Assembly: GCA_026686845.1 (NCBI GenBank)
Contig: JAIVEN010000015.1
Coordinates: 16,535,501 to 16,599,500 of the forward strand
Source: Adenanthera pavonina
Lineage: Eukaryota; Streptophyta; Magnoliopsida; Fabales; Fabaceae
Direction of reading: 5' to 3'
Length of the DNA: 64,000 nt
Below are positions 39,383 to 49,914 of the stretch, piece after piece. A program made the position numbers and the translations under genes. The notes below the pieces were generated by a model. That model saw only the letters and a program-made list of their open reading frames with translations. It was not told the DNA's origin and did no database searches. Position 1 is the first letter of the stretch, and each line of letters opens with the position of its first letter.

Positions 39383-41337
39383 ATGAGTTCAAGCCGAGGA
39401 TCTGAGACGCCAGCTGGGTCGTCCCCTCATCGAATCCTGGTTGAGAGGGAGGTTATGGGCATCGGAGAAGATCCTTCTCCATCAAACTCTTCTTTTCCAA
39501 GTGTGGAACTGAATTTTCGCCTAGCCGACTTCCCGACTGAAAGGGAAGCTTCATCTTCGGCTATTGCTGCGCAAGTATCCGTACCAAACCCGCGAAAGAT
39601 CATTTCAAGGGTTCGAAAAGATCCAGTTCCCGACATTCAACTTCCGGGATATTATTGGGTTAAGGGAGAAGTTGGATCTTACCATTCTAAGTTTCGGACT
39701 GCTGAGTCTATCATGGAAATGAGGAAATCCATCTCTCTGTCTAGCATACAAACAGAGGAGGCCGTGATTGCCGAGCCGTGTACAGAAGATGAGCACGTTT
39801 TTATGTCGGCACAACGAGGGCAAACACATTTTACTTATATGTATAAAACATTATTTGAGTCACTGGGAGTTGGCCTTCCTTTCTCGGAGTTTGAGTGCGC
39901 TGTTTTAAGGGCTTTGAACGTCGCTCCGACTCAACTTCATCCCAACAGCTGGGCGTTTTTAAAGGCTTTCGAAGTTTTGTGCGGAAAATTGAACATGACA
40001 CCGACCGCTCCAAAATTTCTCTACTTTTACCAGATCCGATTTGGAAATAAGATCGGCTGGATTTCTCTCAGTGGTATGAACAAAAAGGGAATAATCGGTC
40101 CATATACCTCATCCTACAAAGACTTCAAAGGAAGTTTCTTTAAGGTGCGCCCAGCTGAGGGTCACTCGGGAATGTTTTTCAATGAGGAGGGACGACCCAG
40201 GTTTCCTCTATATTGGACTCGGACTCCGATCAAATTCCAGTCTTGGTGCTATGAGGATATGTCGGCATCCGAAAGAGTGGATGTCGACAAGTTAAATAAA
40301 TTACCTCGCCCCTTGAACTGCAAAATCTTACTTAGGCTCCCTTATTCTTCAACTCCTAATAAAGATCTTTCACGTGAGTGCCAATTTTCTTTTTTCTTCC
40401 GCTGCCATACTTGTCTGAGTTTTTAATATATACTTTCTACTCTGCAGTGGTGATGGGGAAATTCAACTGGCGATCAATAAAGAACATGGCCCTATCAGCA
40501 GGACCTTCTGCCGAGAACCTGCAGACTCGCCCTGATAGAGAGGAGAGAGGACATGCCGAGATAATGACGACAACGGAAGTTGTTGAGATCACCTTCTCTC
40601 CACACAGCCCCCCAAGCAAACGCGCTCGACTTCCGACCACCGACGAGGAGCCTGTTTCTTCAATTCGCTCACCTCTCCTGCCGTCTCTCGTTAGACGCTC
40701 ACCTTTGAGCACTGACCCGAACACTGCCAGTCTTTTTGGGAGCGGCATCCAGGAAGTCGGGGACAAGGAAGCTTTGCAACGATTAGGTCCCAAGGCTGTT
40801 TTGGACTCCATGTCGGCTATGTGCCTGCGTGCCGCGACCATGGCGTCGCTCTGTGGGGAAGAGTTTAAGGAGAGTGACCGTCGCCTGAAAGCTGCGAGGG
40901 CCGAGCTTCTGGAAGCAACCACTGCAAAAGACAAGGCATCTTCAGAACTCGCCGAGGCTTCAAAGTCTCAAGCAGCTCTCCTTCTGCAAGTGGAGGAGCT
41001 GAAAGGATCCCTTGCTAATGCCGAGATGAAAGTGCAAGCAGTCGAGAAGGAGCGGGATACCCTGACGACTGAGGTTGCTTGGGCACGGAACGCTGAAGCC
41101 GAGTCCTCGGCTCTCGCCGCCAATTTGCAACAGGATTTGGAACAAGCGAGGAAGAAACAGGCCGAGCTCGAGGCTGACGTTAAGGAAGCCGTGCAACAAA
41201 TAATGAAAGAGCATGTAGAAGGCTTCCATAAAGCACTTCGTCAGGTGCATCTCTTCCTGCCGAAAATTGAACTCTCGGCATTTGATGTAAATAAAGACGT
41301 CAAAGATGGTGTGCTTGTTGATGAGGAAGAATTGTAG
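39383..41337 (+). CDS. Antisense spliced ORF of a Tat/Retand element (Transposase_28-like, coiled coil)
   Basis: This gene runs opposite to gag-pol. Exon 1 is 39383-40373 and exon 2 is 40448-41337. The 74-bp intron has a strong donor (CAC then GTGAGT) and acceptor (CTCTGCAG). Splicing joins phases exactly and gives 626 aa. Without it, exon 1 runs only about 17 codons further. Residues about 110-300 resemble the Pfam family called putative gypsy type transposon (Transposase_28): FSEFECAVLRALNVAPTQLHPNSW, then FYQIRF and GW. Exon 2 begins with a Ser/Pro-rich segment containing a basic SKRAR patch (possible nuclear signal), then a long Ala/Glu/Lys-rich coiled coil. It ends in an acidic tail. Both exons are intact although sense gag-pol is broken. 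Such antisense ORFs are known from Tat elements; their function is not established. Confidence 0.8.
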
Positions 41338-41468
41338 AACTGAAAAGCAAACTGCCCACCTCCTTGATTGTCTATTTATTTTTACTCAGATTTTCTGACT
41401 ACGTTCAATTTTTTTGTCCACATTTAACATCATCTCTCCGTTCGATCTCGATTAACAGTTAATTCAGC

Positions 41469-41701
41469 TTCTCGGTTCACACTTGACCGAATTTTAATTG
41501 GAGACCTCGGTTCACACTTGACCGAATTTTAATTGGAAACCTCGGTTCATACTTGACCAAATTTTAATTGAAAACCTCGGTTCATACTTGACCGAATTTT
41601 AATTGGAGACCACGGTTCATACTTGACCGAATTTTAATTGGAAACCTCGGTTCACACTTGACCGAATTTTAATTGGAGACCTCGGTTCATACTTGACCGA
41701 G
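41469..41701. repeat. 35-bp minisatellite, about 6.6 units, each with a TTGACC core
   Basis: Units start at 41501, 41536, 41571, 41606, 41641 and 41676, preceded by a partial unit from 41469. The core is CTCGGTTCAYACTTGACCGA followed by ATTTTAATTG. Units differ at only a few positions. The array lies between the end of the antisense gene (41337) and the end of pol (41840), in the element's 3' untranslated region. That region is known to carry tandem repeats in Tat-type elements and can seed satellites. Confidence 0.93.
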
Positions 41702-41839
41702 GCTTAAAGAATTTCCTTTATTAAAGTAGGTAGGCGTGCCTCGTTAAAACCTTCTCGGCCAAAACCCTTTTTTGCATATTCTTTGGGACAAAAGACCAAG
41801 TTAGGAAAAAGAGTACACCGCCTTCTTCGTATACATCAG
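41702..41839 (-). promoter_or_regulatory. Post-pol 3' untranslated block with ACGAGGC motif
   Basis: In element orientation this stretch reads through TTTTTCCTAACTTGG, GGGTTTTGGCC, AAGGTTTTAACGAGGCACGC and AATAAAGGAAA. A similar T-rich block with an ACGAGGCA core follows pol or precedes the 3' LTR in many plant LTR elements. It may take part in 3'-end formation; AATAAA is present. Confidence 0.4.
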
Positions 41840-44800
41840 CTAACTGAAATAAATTTTGAGATGAGAAGCATTCCATGTCCTAGGGATTGCTTCTCCTGAC
41901 AACTTTTCTAATCTATATGCTCCATTGCCCAACGCTTCAGTAACTCGGTAAGGCCCTTCCCAATTTACAGCTAGCTTTCCCTCGCCGATGTTCTTCCTTG
42001 CTTCACTCTGCTTTCTCCAAACAAGATCTCCACGATCAAAACTCCTTGGTTTAAGTCAAGAATTATAACGCCGTGTCGCTCTTTGCTTACAAGCCTGTTC
42101 TTGTATACGTGCATTTTTCCTGATCTCCTCGGATAGATCTAATTCGACTTCCATATTTTCCTGGTTCGTATGTTGATCAAGAAGTGTTCGCCTAAAGGAC
42201 GGCTCTCCCACTTCCACCGGGATCATTGCATCAGCTCCAAAGGTCAGCCTAAAAGGAGTTTCCTTGGTGCTTGACTGAGGCGTGCAACGATAGGCCCAGA
42301 GGATGCTCGGTAATTCTTCGGCCCAGGCCCCCTTTGCTCTTCCTAATCTCTTCTTGAGTTCCCCAAGGATAACCTTGTTCGCTGCTTCTGCTTGTCCATT
42401 TGTTTGAGGATACTCGACCGAAGACACTCGATGCTTAATACCAAGCTGATCATAGAACAACTTCAGGTTTCCATCAACAAACTGCTTCCCATTATCAGTA
42501 ATCACCGAGTGAGGAATCCCATACCGACAAACAATATTTCTCCATACAAATTTCTGTACTTGTTGTGCCGTGATCTTAGCTAATGATTCCGCCTCAATCC
42601 ATTTAGTGAAATAGTCTATGCCGACTATTAAGAACTTGACCTGCCCTTTTCCAATCGGAAAAGGTCCAAGAATATCCATTCCCCAGACCATGAATGGCCA
42701 CGGAGACGTCAGTGTGTGCAATTCTTCCGGCGGTGCATGGCGTAGACTGCCAAACTTTTGGCACTCAGTACACTTCTTACTATACTCGGTGCAATCAACT
42801 CGCATAGTGGGCCAATAATAGCCAGCCCGAATTACTCTCACTGCCATAGATCTTCCACCGGTATGCATCCCACACACTCCTTCATGGATTTCGCTCATAA
42901 CATATTTCGGCTGTTCAGGAGTGAGGCACTTTAATAAGGGGGTTGAGAATCCTCGCCTGTACAAATCCTTTCCCATTATTATGTAATGGGAGGACTTCAA
43001 CTTCAATCTCCTTGCTTCGTTCTGGTCGTTGGGCAAAGTCCCTTCTGCCAGATAATTCCAAATAGGGGTCATCCAGTTCTGGTCCGGGCTACTTCCGACC
43101 ATAACCTCCTCAAGATTAACACTAGGCTGATATATGGTTTCCCTGATGATCGTCTCATGCTGCCCGAGCCTTTTGACGTTAGCCAATCTGGACAACAAAT
43201 CAGCTCGAGAGTTTTCTTCTCTTGGAATATGCTCAATCGCGAATTCATCAAAGCATTCAACCAAGTGTTTCACCTTGTTCAAATATTTTGCAATTGTTGG
43301 TCTTTGGCTTGGTAAGCTCCCGAGACTTGTTCAGAAACCAGCTGCGAATCACTTCGACATTTTACCTGGCTCGCTCCCACCTCTCTGGCTAGATTTAACC
43401 CCGCAATTAGAGCTTCATACTCGGCCTGGTTATTAGTGACCGGGAAGTCGATCTTAAGAGACTGCTCCAAAGTTATCCCTCTAGGGCCTTCCAAAATGAT
43501 TCCCGCTCCACTCCCCTTGGTATTGGATGAACCATCCACATAAAGTATCCACGGATCCCCGTCTTTGTAATTTTCGGGTGGGGTAAGTTCGGCAACAAAA
43601 TCAGATAGACATTGCGCCTTTATTGGCCCTCTTGATTCATATCTGATACCGAACTCTGACAACTCGACTGACCACGAGATCATTCGGCCTGCCAACTCGG
43701 GTTTCCTCAAGACCTGCTTTACGGGATGGTCAGTTTTTACAACAACCTCATGACTTTGGAAATAAGGTCGCAATCTTCTCGCCGAGATGACCAGAGCCAG
43801 AGCTAACTTTTCAATAGTCTGATACCTTAATTCTGCGTTGTGGAATACTCGACTGATAAAGTATACTGGTATTTGCTGCTTGCCCATTTCCTGCACCATA
43901 ACCGAGCTAATTGCATGTTCGGTCACCGACATATACAACAGCAACTCTTTGTTAAGAACCGGCCGATTAAGGATCGGGGGTGCCAAAAAGAAGCCTTTGA
44001 AATTCTGAAATGCTTGCTCACATTCCTCACTCCACTCATACCGCTTAGCCTTCTTGAGTAACTTATAGAATGGCCTAGCTTTCTCCGCTAACCTCGGTAT
44101 GAAGCGAGATAGTGATGCTAATCGCCCTGTCAGTTTCTGCACTTCTTTTATATTTTGGGGGCTTCTCATGTCAATAATAGCTCGGCATTTATCTGAATTA
44201 GCTTCAATACCTCGATGTGTTAGCATGAATCCTAAGAATTTCCCTCCATTGACTCCGAATACGCACTTCTCAGGATTTAACCTCATGTTGTACTTCCGTA
44301 TTCTCCCGAACACCTCGCCAAGGTCAACAGCATGCTTGGAGGGATCCTCGGACTTCACTACCATATCGTCAACATATACTTCCAGGTTCCTCCTGATCTG
44401 TTCCTGAAATATTTTATCCATCAGCCTCTGGTATGTAGCCCCAGCATTCTTCAGTCCGAACGGCATCACCTGATAGCAGTAGTTAGCGTGCTCAGTCATA
44501 AACGCGGTTTTTTCCTCATCAGGGGGGTACATCCTTATCTGATTATACCCGGAGTAAGAATCTAGAAAGCTAAGTAAGCCACAGCCTGACGCTCCATCTA
44601 CAAGCCGATCTATGCTGGGGAGGGGATATGTATCTTTCGGGCATGACTTATTTAGGTCGGTGTAGTCTGTGCACATTCTCCACCTTCCATTAGCCTTTTT
44701 AACGAGCACCACATTGGCCAACCATGTGGTATATTCAATTTCTCGGATGAACCCAGCATCAATCAGCTTTACTGTTTCTTCCCTCATTGCCTTCCGCCTT

Positions 44801-44940
44801 TCCTCACCTACCCGCCTCTTCCTTTGCGCCACCGGCTTAGCTTCAGGGTATACCGCCAGTTTGTGGCATAAAAAATTTGGATCAATTCCCGGCATATCTG
44901 AAGAAGTCCATGCGAACAGATCAGCATTGTCTTTCAACAT
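41840..44940 (-). pseudogene. Gypsy pol: reverse transcriptase, two RNase H domains and integrase, disabled
   Basis: RT is in 43279-44940: LDSYSGYNQI at codons 126-135 and the active-site YVDD at 189-192. The Gypsy RNase H that follows reads LLYMSVTEH, so its usual first catalytic Asp is replaced. A second, archaeal-type RNase H (YVDGSS, AEYEAL, CRSDS) follows, as in Tat elements. The frame breaks at about 43280-43292, at an A-run one base short, and continues in 42056-43282. There the integrase has an HHCC zinc site (H133, H140, C171, C174) and a DDE triad D203, D263, E299 with exact DX35E spacing. An in-frame TGA at 42056-42058 precedes the chromodomain-side C-terminal tail (GDLVWRK, NWEGPYRV), which runs to a TAG at 41840. 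All catalytic RT, second-RNase-H and integrase residues are still present. Confidence 0.92.
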
Positions 44941-44967
44941 CCTTGTTATCTGCTCCTTTGTTTCTCC

Positions 44968-47100
44968 TCAGAGTTGACTTCCAAGACTTGTGCATCGATC
45001 TTCACCGGCAAGCTGAAATTTCTGTAATTCCTCAATGGGTCTTGGCCTTTGATCCTGTAAATCAAGTCGGGAATCAAGCTCCACCAAATTTACTGATGTG
45101 GTATCTTTCTTTGTCTGTGTACCACTACCGACTACCCCCCTCCTGGTGACTTTTAGACTATCAATATAGCATTGTCTTGCCACCTTCTGATCAGCCTTCA
45201 TTGCAATTATATCCCCCGTAACCGAGGGAAACTTCATCATGAGGTGTGGAGTGGAGACCACGGCGCCAAGCTCGTTTAACGCCGGTCGACCTATCAAGAT
45301 ATTATAAGAAGTTATTGCATCGATAATAAGGTACCTGATCATGATGGTCCTTGACCCGAGGTCTCCCCTGAAAGTGGTCAACAACTCCACATATCCTCGG
45401 GTATGAACCTGTTCTCCTGCGAAGCCAACCAGTTGATCGTGATAAGGCTTGATCATTTCATCGGGTATTCCGAGCTTCTGGAAAGTGGTATAATACAAGA
45501 TATCCGCCGAGCTCCCTTGATCTATCAACGTCTTTTTTACAACGTAATTCGCCACTTCTACCGAAACCACCACAGGGTCATCCTGATTAGGATCGACTCC
45601 TTCGAAGTCCTCATCTGAGAAGGTGATGGGACGAGAACTTCGGGGCGCTCGGTACGTTGTCGCATTTACTGTCCGAATGGCCCTCAGGTGCCTTCTCCGA
45701 GCTGAACTGGTCGCTCCTCCCCCAGCAAACCCACCTGCTATAGTATTGATTACCCCCTTTATTCTGTTTTCCTCCCTGTTCTGAGTATCATCGGGTTGTC
45801 TTCTTTCCTCATTTGGCCGTCGAGGCCTTTCTGAATCTCGGGGCTGACCTCTACCGCGTCCTCGTCCATTATAGGGTTGATGATTACCTCGATTTCTTTG
45901 CACAAAGTTGCCGAGATGCCCAGCCTGAATTAATTCCTCAATCTTATCCCGTAGCGTCCAGCACTCCTCCGTGGTGTGCCCATAGTTACGATGGTACCTG
46001 CAATGCTTTGATTGATCTGCAGTTTCTGGGGTATGTTCAGGAGGTGGGAGTCGTATCAATTCAGTATTGCACGCTTCTTCCAGAATTCGAGCTCGGTGAG
46101 CGTTTAGCGGAGTGTAAAGGTCATACTTCGGCCCTCGACTAGTTCCTTCTCTTTTAAACTTTCCCTTTTCTAACATCGGCTTTATACTTCCTCGATTATT
46201 TGACTCCGTCCGCCTGTCCAGATCGGTCCTGACTTTATTTCTGAACTTGGACACTTCCTCCATTTGTATGTATCCAGCTGCACGATTTCTAAGTTCATCC
46301 ATGTTGGCAGGTGGCTTCCGACATAAATGATCAGCGAACGGTCCCGGCTTGAGGGCCATCAGCATCGTGTGCATTGCCACTTCAGGGTTTAGATCTCGTA
46401 TTTTTACCGAGATTGATGAGAAACGCTCCATGAAACTTCTTAAGGACTCATCCTTCTCTTGGCGTAAGTTCACCAATGCAGCCGAGGTGAGCTGGTGGGG
46501 TCGGCTGGTAGCATACTGCGCGCTAAATTTTTTTATCAAAGTTTCAAAGCAATCGATAGATCGCGGTGGGAGCCGAGTGTACCAACTCAAGGCTGCTCCT
46601 TTCAAAGACGTAGGGAAGACCCTACACAAAACTGTATCCTCATTCGTGAACAGATTTACCTGCGTGACATACGCATCCACATGCTCATCAGGATCGGTGG
46701 TACCATCATACCTTTCCAAATTTAAACCCTTCCATCCTTTTGGCAATGACGTCTCCATGATGCCATCAACGAACGGATGCCTCCGGATGGCCTGCTTATC
46801 CCCTCGCCAATTTTCAATGTTCGTTTCTGAATGATATGTTTCGTCACGTCGACTTGCCTCCTGATGCGACCGCTGATCATCCCTGTTGGTATTTCCCCGT
46901 TCGCCTCCTCGAGGAGGAGAAGTATCTTCATGACAGCGTTCTTGTTCCAATTGCCTATTCCTCTCACGCATTTCCTCATTCTCCTTTCTTAATGCTGCCA
47001 TCTCCTCACGCATTGCCCGAATAACAGGATGGTCCTCCAAAGAAGTCCTGTCTTCGTGGTGTTGTTCTCCTGCACCCGCACTGCTCCTGGTTCGCACCAT
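44968..47100 (-). CDS. Gypsy gag-protease polyprotein
   Basis: The preferred start is MVRTRSS at 47100, giving 710 aa. An in-frame Met at 47148 would overlap the primer binding site. An N-terminal coiled coil (REEMAALRKENEEMRERNRQ) leads to the retrotransposon gag domain at about residues 150-280 (GAALSWYTRLPP, LRSFMERF). An unusual C/H knuckle CxxHx4Hx4C follows (C367-C380 from this start), then an Arg/Gly-rich stretch. The aspartic protease active site is LIDQGSSADIL near residue 527. The ORF ends at a TGA at 44968-44970, and pol continues in the same frame after it. Gag would form the particle; the protease would process the polyprotein. Confidence 0.9.
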   Translation of the reverse strand: MVRTRSSAGAGEQHHEDRTSLEDHPVIRAMREEMAALRKENEEMRERNRQLEQERCHEDTSPPRGGERGNTNRDDQRSHQEASRRDETYHSETNIENWRGDKQAIRRHPFVDGIMETSLPKGWKGLNLERYDGTTDPDEHVDAYVTQVNLFTNEDTVLCRVFPTSLKGAALSWYTRLPPRSIDCFETLIKKFSAQYATSRPHQLTSAALVNLRQEKDESLRSFMERFSSISVKIRDLNPEVAMHTMLMALKPGPFADHLCRKPPANMDELRNRAAGYIQMEEVSKFRNKVRTDLDRRTESNNRGSIKPMLEKGKFKREGTSRGPKYDLYTPLNAHRARILEEACNTELIRLPPPEHTPETADQSKHCRYHRNYGHTTEECWTLRDKIEELIQAGHLGNFVQRNRGNHQPYNGRGRGRGQPRDSERPRRPNEERRQPDDTQNREENRIKGVINTIAGGFAGGGATSSARRRHLRAIRTVNATTYRAPRSSRPITFSDEDFEGVDPNQDDPVVVSVEVANYVVKKTLIDQGSSADILYYTTFQKLGIPDEMIKPYHDQLVGFAGEQVHTRGYVELLTTFRGDLGSRTIMIRYLIIDAITSYNILIGRPALNELGAVVSTPHLMMKFPSVTGDIIAMKADQKVARQCYIDSLKVTRRGVVGSGTQTKKDTTSVNLVELDSRLDLQDQRPRPIEELQKFQLAGEDRCTSLGSQL

Positions 47101-47127
47101 GATTCTTGGTGGTGGGATGGTTTTTCT

Positions 47128-47150
47128 CGGCCCCACGGTGGGCGCCAAAA
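47128..47150 (-). promoter_or_regulatory. Primer binding site region of the Gypsy element
   Basis: Directly after the element's 5' LTR the minus strand reads TTTTGGCGCCCACCGTGGGG. TGGCGCC matches the 3' end expected for tRNA-Asp (ending GGCGCCA), but complementarity weakens after about eight bases, so the tRNA is tentative. Confidence 0.55.
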
Positions 47151-47659
47151 TGTTCCGTCAAAAAGCCGAGATAGACTATTCCTTTTTTTACAATGTACAG
47201 TACTCTCTCTCTTACTCTTCTTCTTGCCCCCCTTTTTATTGACCTTCTCCTGACCGTTAAGGTGTAACCGTCTTCTCCCTCTCACCCCTTATTTATCGGG
47301 ATATTTCATAAATAATCATTATGGAGTATCGCACTCTTTTTGCCTGATCCCTGATTTTTCGTCCTTTAGTTATGATTCCGTAATGGTTATTGTTCTCATA
47401 ACCGTTACTCCTAGTCGAGTATTTTCGAAGCAACACAATTTTTGTAGAGAAACCCGGTAGTTGGTCCTATTGCCGAGATGTTATTTAATCGTACGATCAT
47501 TTGGCCGTACAATTACTCGGGCTTACCACTTGATAACCGATGTAATACTCGGATCGTTGCGCTTAAACTCGGTGCATATGAGCCCGGAGGGTGGTACATC
47601 AAATGGACGTTTATCTACCTCGGACTTGTAAGCTCGGCCTTATCATTCCGGCCAGTACA
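47151..47659 (-). repeat. Gypsy LTR, 5' LTR in element orientation
   Basis: 509 bp, the partner of 38375-38883. It is followed by the right ACTAT target copy at 47660-47664. It should contain the promoter for gag-pol transcription on the minus strand. Confidence 0.96.
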
Positions 47660-48126
47660 ACTATATTTATTTAATTTTTTTCTTTTTTTTTATGATGCAT
47701 TAAATAAAAATATTTTTAAATACATATAATAAATATTTTCACATATATTGTAAAGAATTTTATATTTAAAAATAGAATAAAATGGATTATATGTGAGATT
47801 AAAGGGAGTAATTAGTTTCTTTAATTTATAAATTTAAGTACAACCATGCCCATCGATCACACATAAATTCAATTCGACTAGTGTGCGAGGATCTGGGAAC
47901 ATTTTTTGCCTTTCATTATTTTTTTTTTCGATATACTCCATTATTTTAAGTTGAGTAGCTTTTATTATTGGAACGCCGGATCGGCCCACCCCTAATGACC
48001 TGAGATGAAAGCAACAAGAGATGATTCAGATATCAGTGTCAGGGTGGATAATGATATAATGGCGCAATTACGTGCCAAGGTGGGTAATGATATAATGGCG
48101 CAATCACTTTCACTAAACAAGAGATA

Positions 48127-48408
48127 CTTCCTTTGATCCTTAATACTAGTATAAGTGATTTCTAATTATCTCATTAAAATTAAAAAAAATTTATTATATT
48201 ATTAAAATTATCTTAAAAATAATGTAGTTTCCATTTTTATCCTATAATAAACACTACAAATTTATACATTTCACTTTCTCTCTTATAATTAAATATTGAT
48301 ATTTTTAAAATAAAGTAATTAATACTTTAGAAACTGATGAAAGGTGATTTATATATAGAACTACAAAAATTTGTTAAAATGTGACTAATAAAAAGAATCG
48401 GAAAAAGT
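48127..48408. mobile_element. Stowaway-like MITE
   Basis: The left end CTTCCTTTGATCCTTAATAC pairs imperfectly with the reverse complement of the right end (ACTTTTTCCGATTCTTTTTA). Both ends lie next to TA. The interior is AT-rich and non-coding. It is the same end type as the element at 34415. Confidence 0.5.
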
Positions 48409-48501
48409 ATATATATAACAAGAGGAAAATCTAGTTATCCTATATATGAGTATGTGCTTTTATTTATTTTTTAGTATCGATCTGGGATATTTAGTTACTA
48501 A

Positions 48502-48523
48502 AATATATATATATATATATATA
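48502..48523. repeat. (AT)n microsatellite
   Basis: About 11 AT units. A second AT run of similar size lies at 49070-49094. Confidence 0.95.
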
Positions 48524-49069
48524 ACGACATTGATCAAGAGATATATAATATAAGCATACAATTTCTAAAGCAAAATTCTTACAAATCTTGAATTTTTAGT
48601 CATATATAGATAATTTTCCAATATTTGAAATTTGATAAAAAAAACTTGTTGAATTTCTAGTCAGTATAAGTGAATCTTCTTTTGAGTTATATAAAGCATT
48701 TGAAATGTTGAAATGTTTAGTAATAATCTAATTAATGATAATGAGTTATGATGCATGTCAAATTATGACATTAATTACTCTTTTTTATTTATCTATTTAT
48801 TAAAGGATATATTATAAAATTTAAAATAAATTATAACATATTAATTATATTTCTTAATTTATGTGTTAAAAACATGATAAGTAAAAAGAAATGGAAGTAA
48901 CTCACAGTTATGAAACTTTGGACCATTTTGGTGGTGGAGGAGGAGGAGGAGGAAGCTGAATTCAGGTAGGAATACACTTGGATAGGTTGCCAATTCCTAA
49001 ATGCGAAAATGACGAAAACAATATTATTAATTTGGAAGGGAATGGTTGGCATAGTCTCTTGTGGCTCGT

Positions 49070-49094
49070 TATATATATATATATATATATATAT
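49070..49094. repeat. (AT)n microsatellite
   Basis: About 12 TA units in spacer DNA. Confidence 0.95.
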
Positions 49095-49914
49095 CCACGT
49101 ACATTAATTGGTTGGTGAAGTGATGACAAAGCTAGGTTGGTTACGTTTAAGGGTGTGTTATCTCCATCATTTTATAAATGGTATATATATGTTGCATAAT
49201 TAAGGATATTCAAAATCATTTAATTGCGACTAAATTATTCGACCAAGAAGAGAGAGGTAGAGACATTAAAGTGAGAACCACACACGAGGATCTCACCACT
49301 GCTTATGGTAGACTCAATTATAGTTGTTTTCTTTATATCGACCATACAATTCTCAACAAGATTCAAGTCATGGTTAAAGTTAAGAGAAAATCATTATTTC
49401 ATCTTGAAGTATTACAAAATTTTTATTCTTTTATTGAAAGTTTCCCCTTCCCATCTCAACAACTTTTTTAAAATAAATTCATTTTTTTTAAACCTGTGCG
49501 AATTTGTTTGAATTGCTCACTTGATTTATTAGAATGTTTATGTAGTCAGTTTCTTTATCTTTTTTTTTTTTTATGTGTGGGGGAGGTGAATGAAGTGAAC
49601 ATGATTAGGGAAAAAAAAGTTGCAAAAAAAAAAAAATACTACATTCACGATAAACTACAGTGTTTTTTATTTTTATTAATATTTCCTTGAACATTTTATG
49701 CTTACTTCTTCCATTTAATAACAGCTACATGCCTCATATTAGATCAAGTTCATAACATGGTTTAATTGTCATCAGTTTAACAAGAAGAAGATTTGGAGAG
49801 AAATAATTAAGAAGATAAAATTAAAACAATCTCATCCTTCGTTATCTCGTTTACTGGAAAAGTTTCTCAAATATAAATGTCACGTGGAGTTTTAATTATC
49901 CGGAAAAAAGTTCT

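Larger units (their letters stand above)
38375..47659 (-). mobile_element. Complete Ty3/Gypsy LTR retrotransposon of the Tat/Retand type, gag-pol disabled
   Basis: The element is 9285 bp with 509-bp LTRs at both ends and a perfect 5-bp target duplication (ACTAT at 38370-38374 and 47660-47664). Sense order on the minus strand is LTR, primer site, gag-protease, RT, RNase H, a second archaeal-type RNase H, integrase, tandem repeats, antisense gene, polypurine tract, LTR. The double RNase H and an extra antisense ORF before the 3' LTR are known hallmarks of the Tat lineage. Gag-pol carries two in-frame TGA codons and one frameshift, so this copy should be non-autonomous. Only about six LTR differences are visible, so insertion was recent. 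The element lies in spacer, not in a host gene. Confidence 0.95.

Noticed and set aside
40437..40934. 165-codon minus-strand ORF opposite antisense exon 2
   Set aside because: Mirror of the high-quality plus-strand exon; no gag-pol domain fits there.
41469..41701. Regular 35-bp repeats as a CRISPR array
   Set aside because: Units are contiguous with no unique spacers, and the context is a plant retrotransposon.
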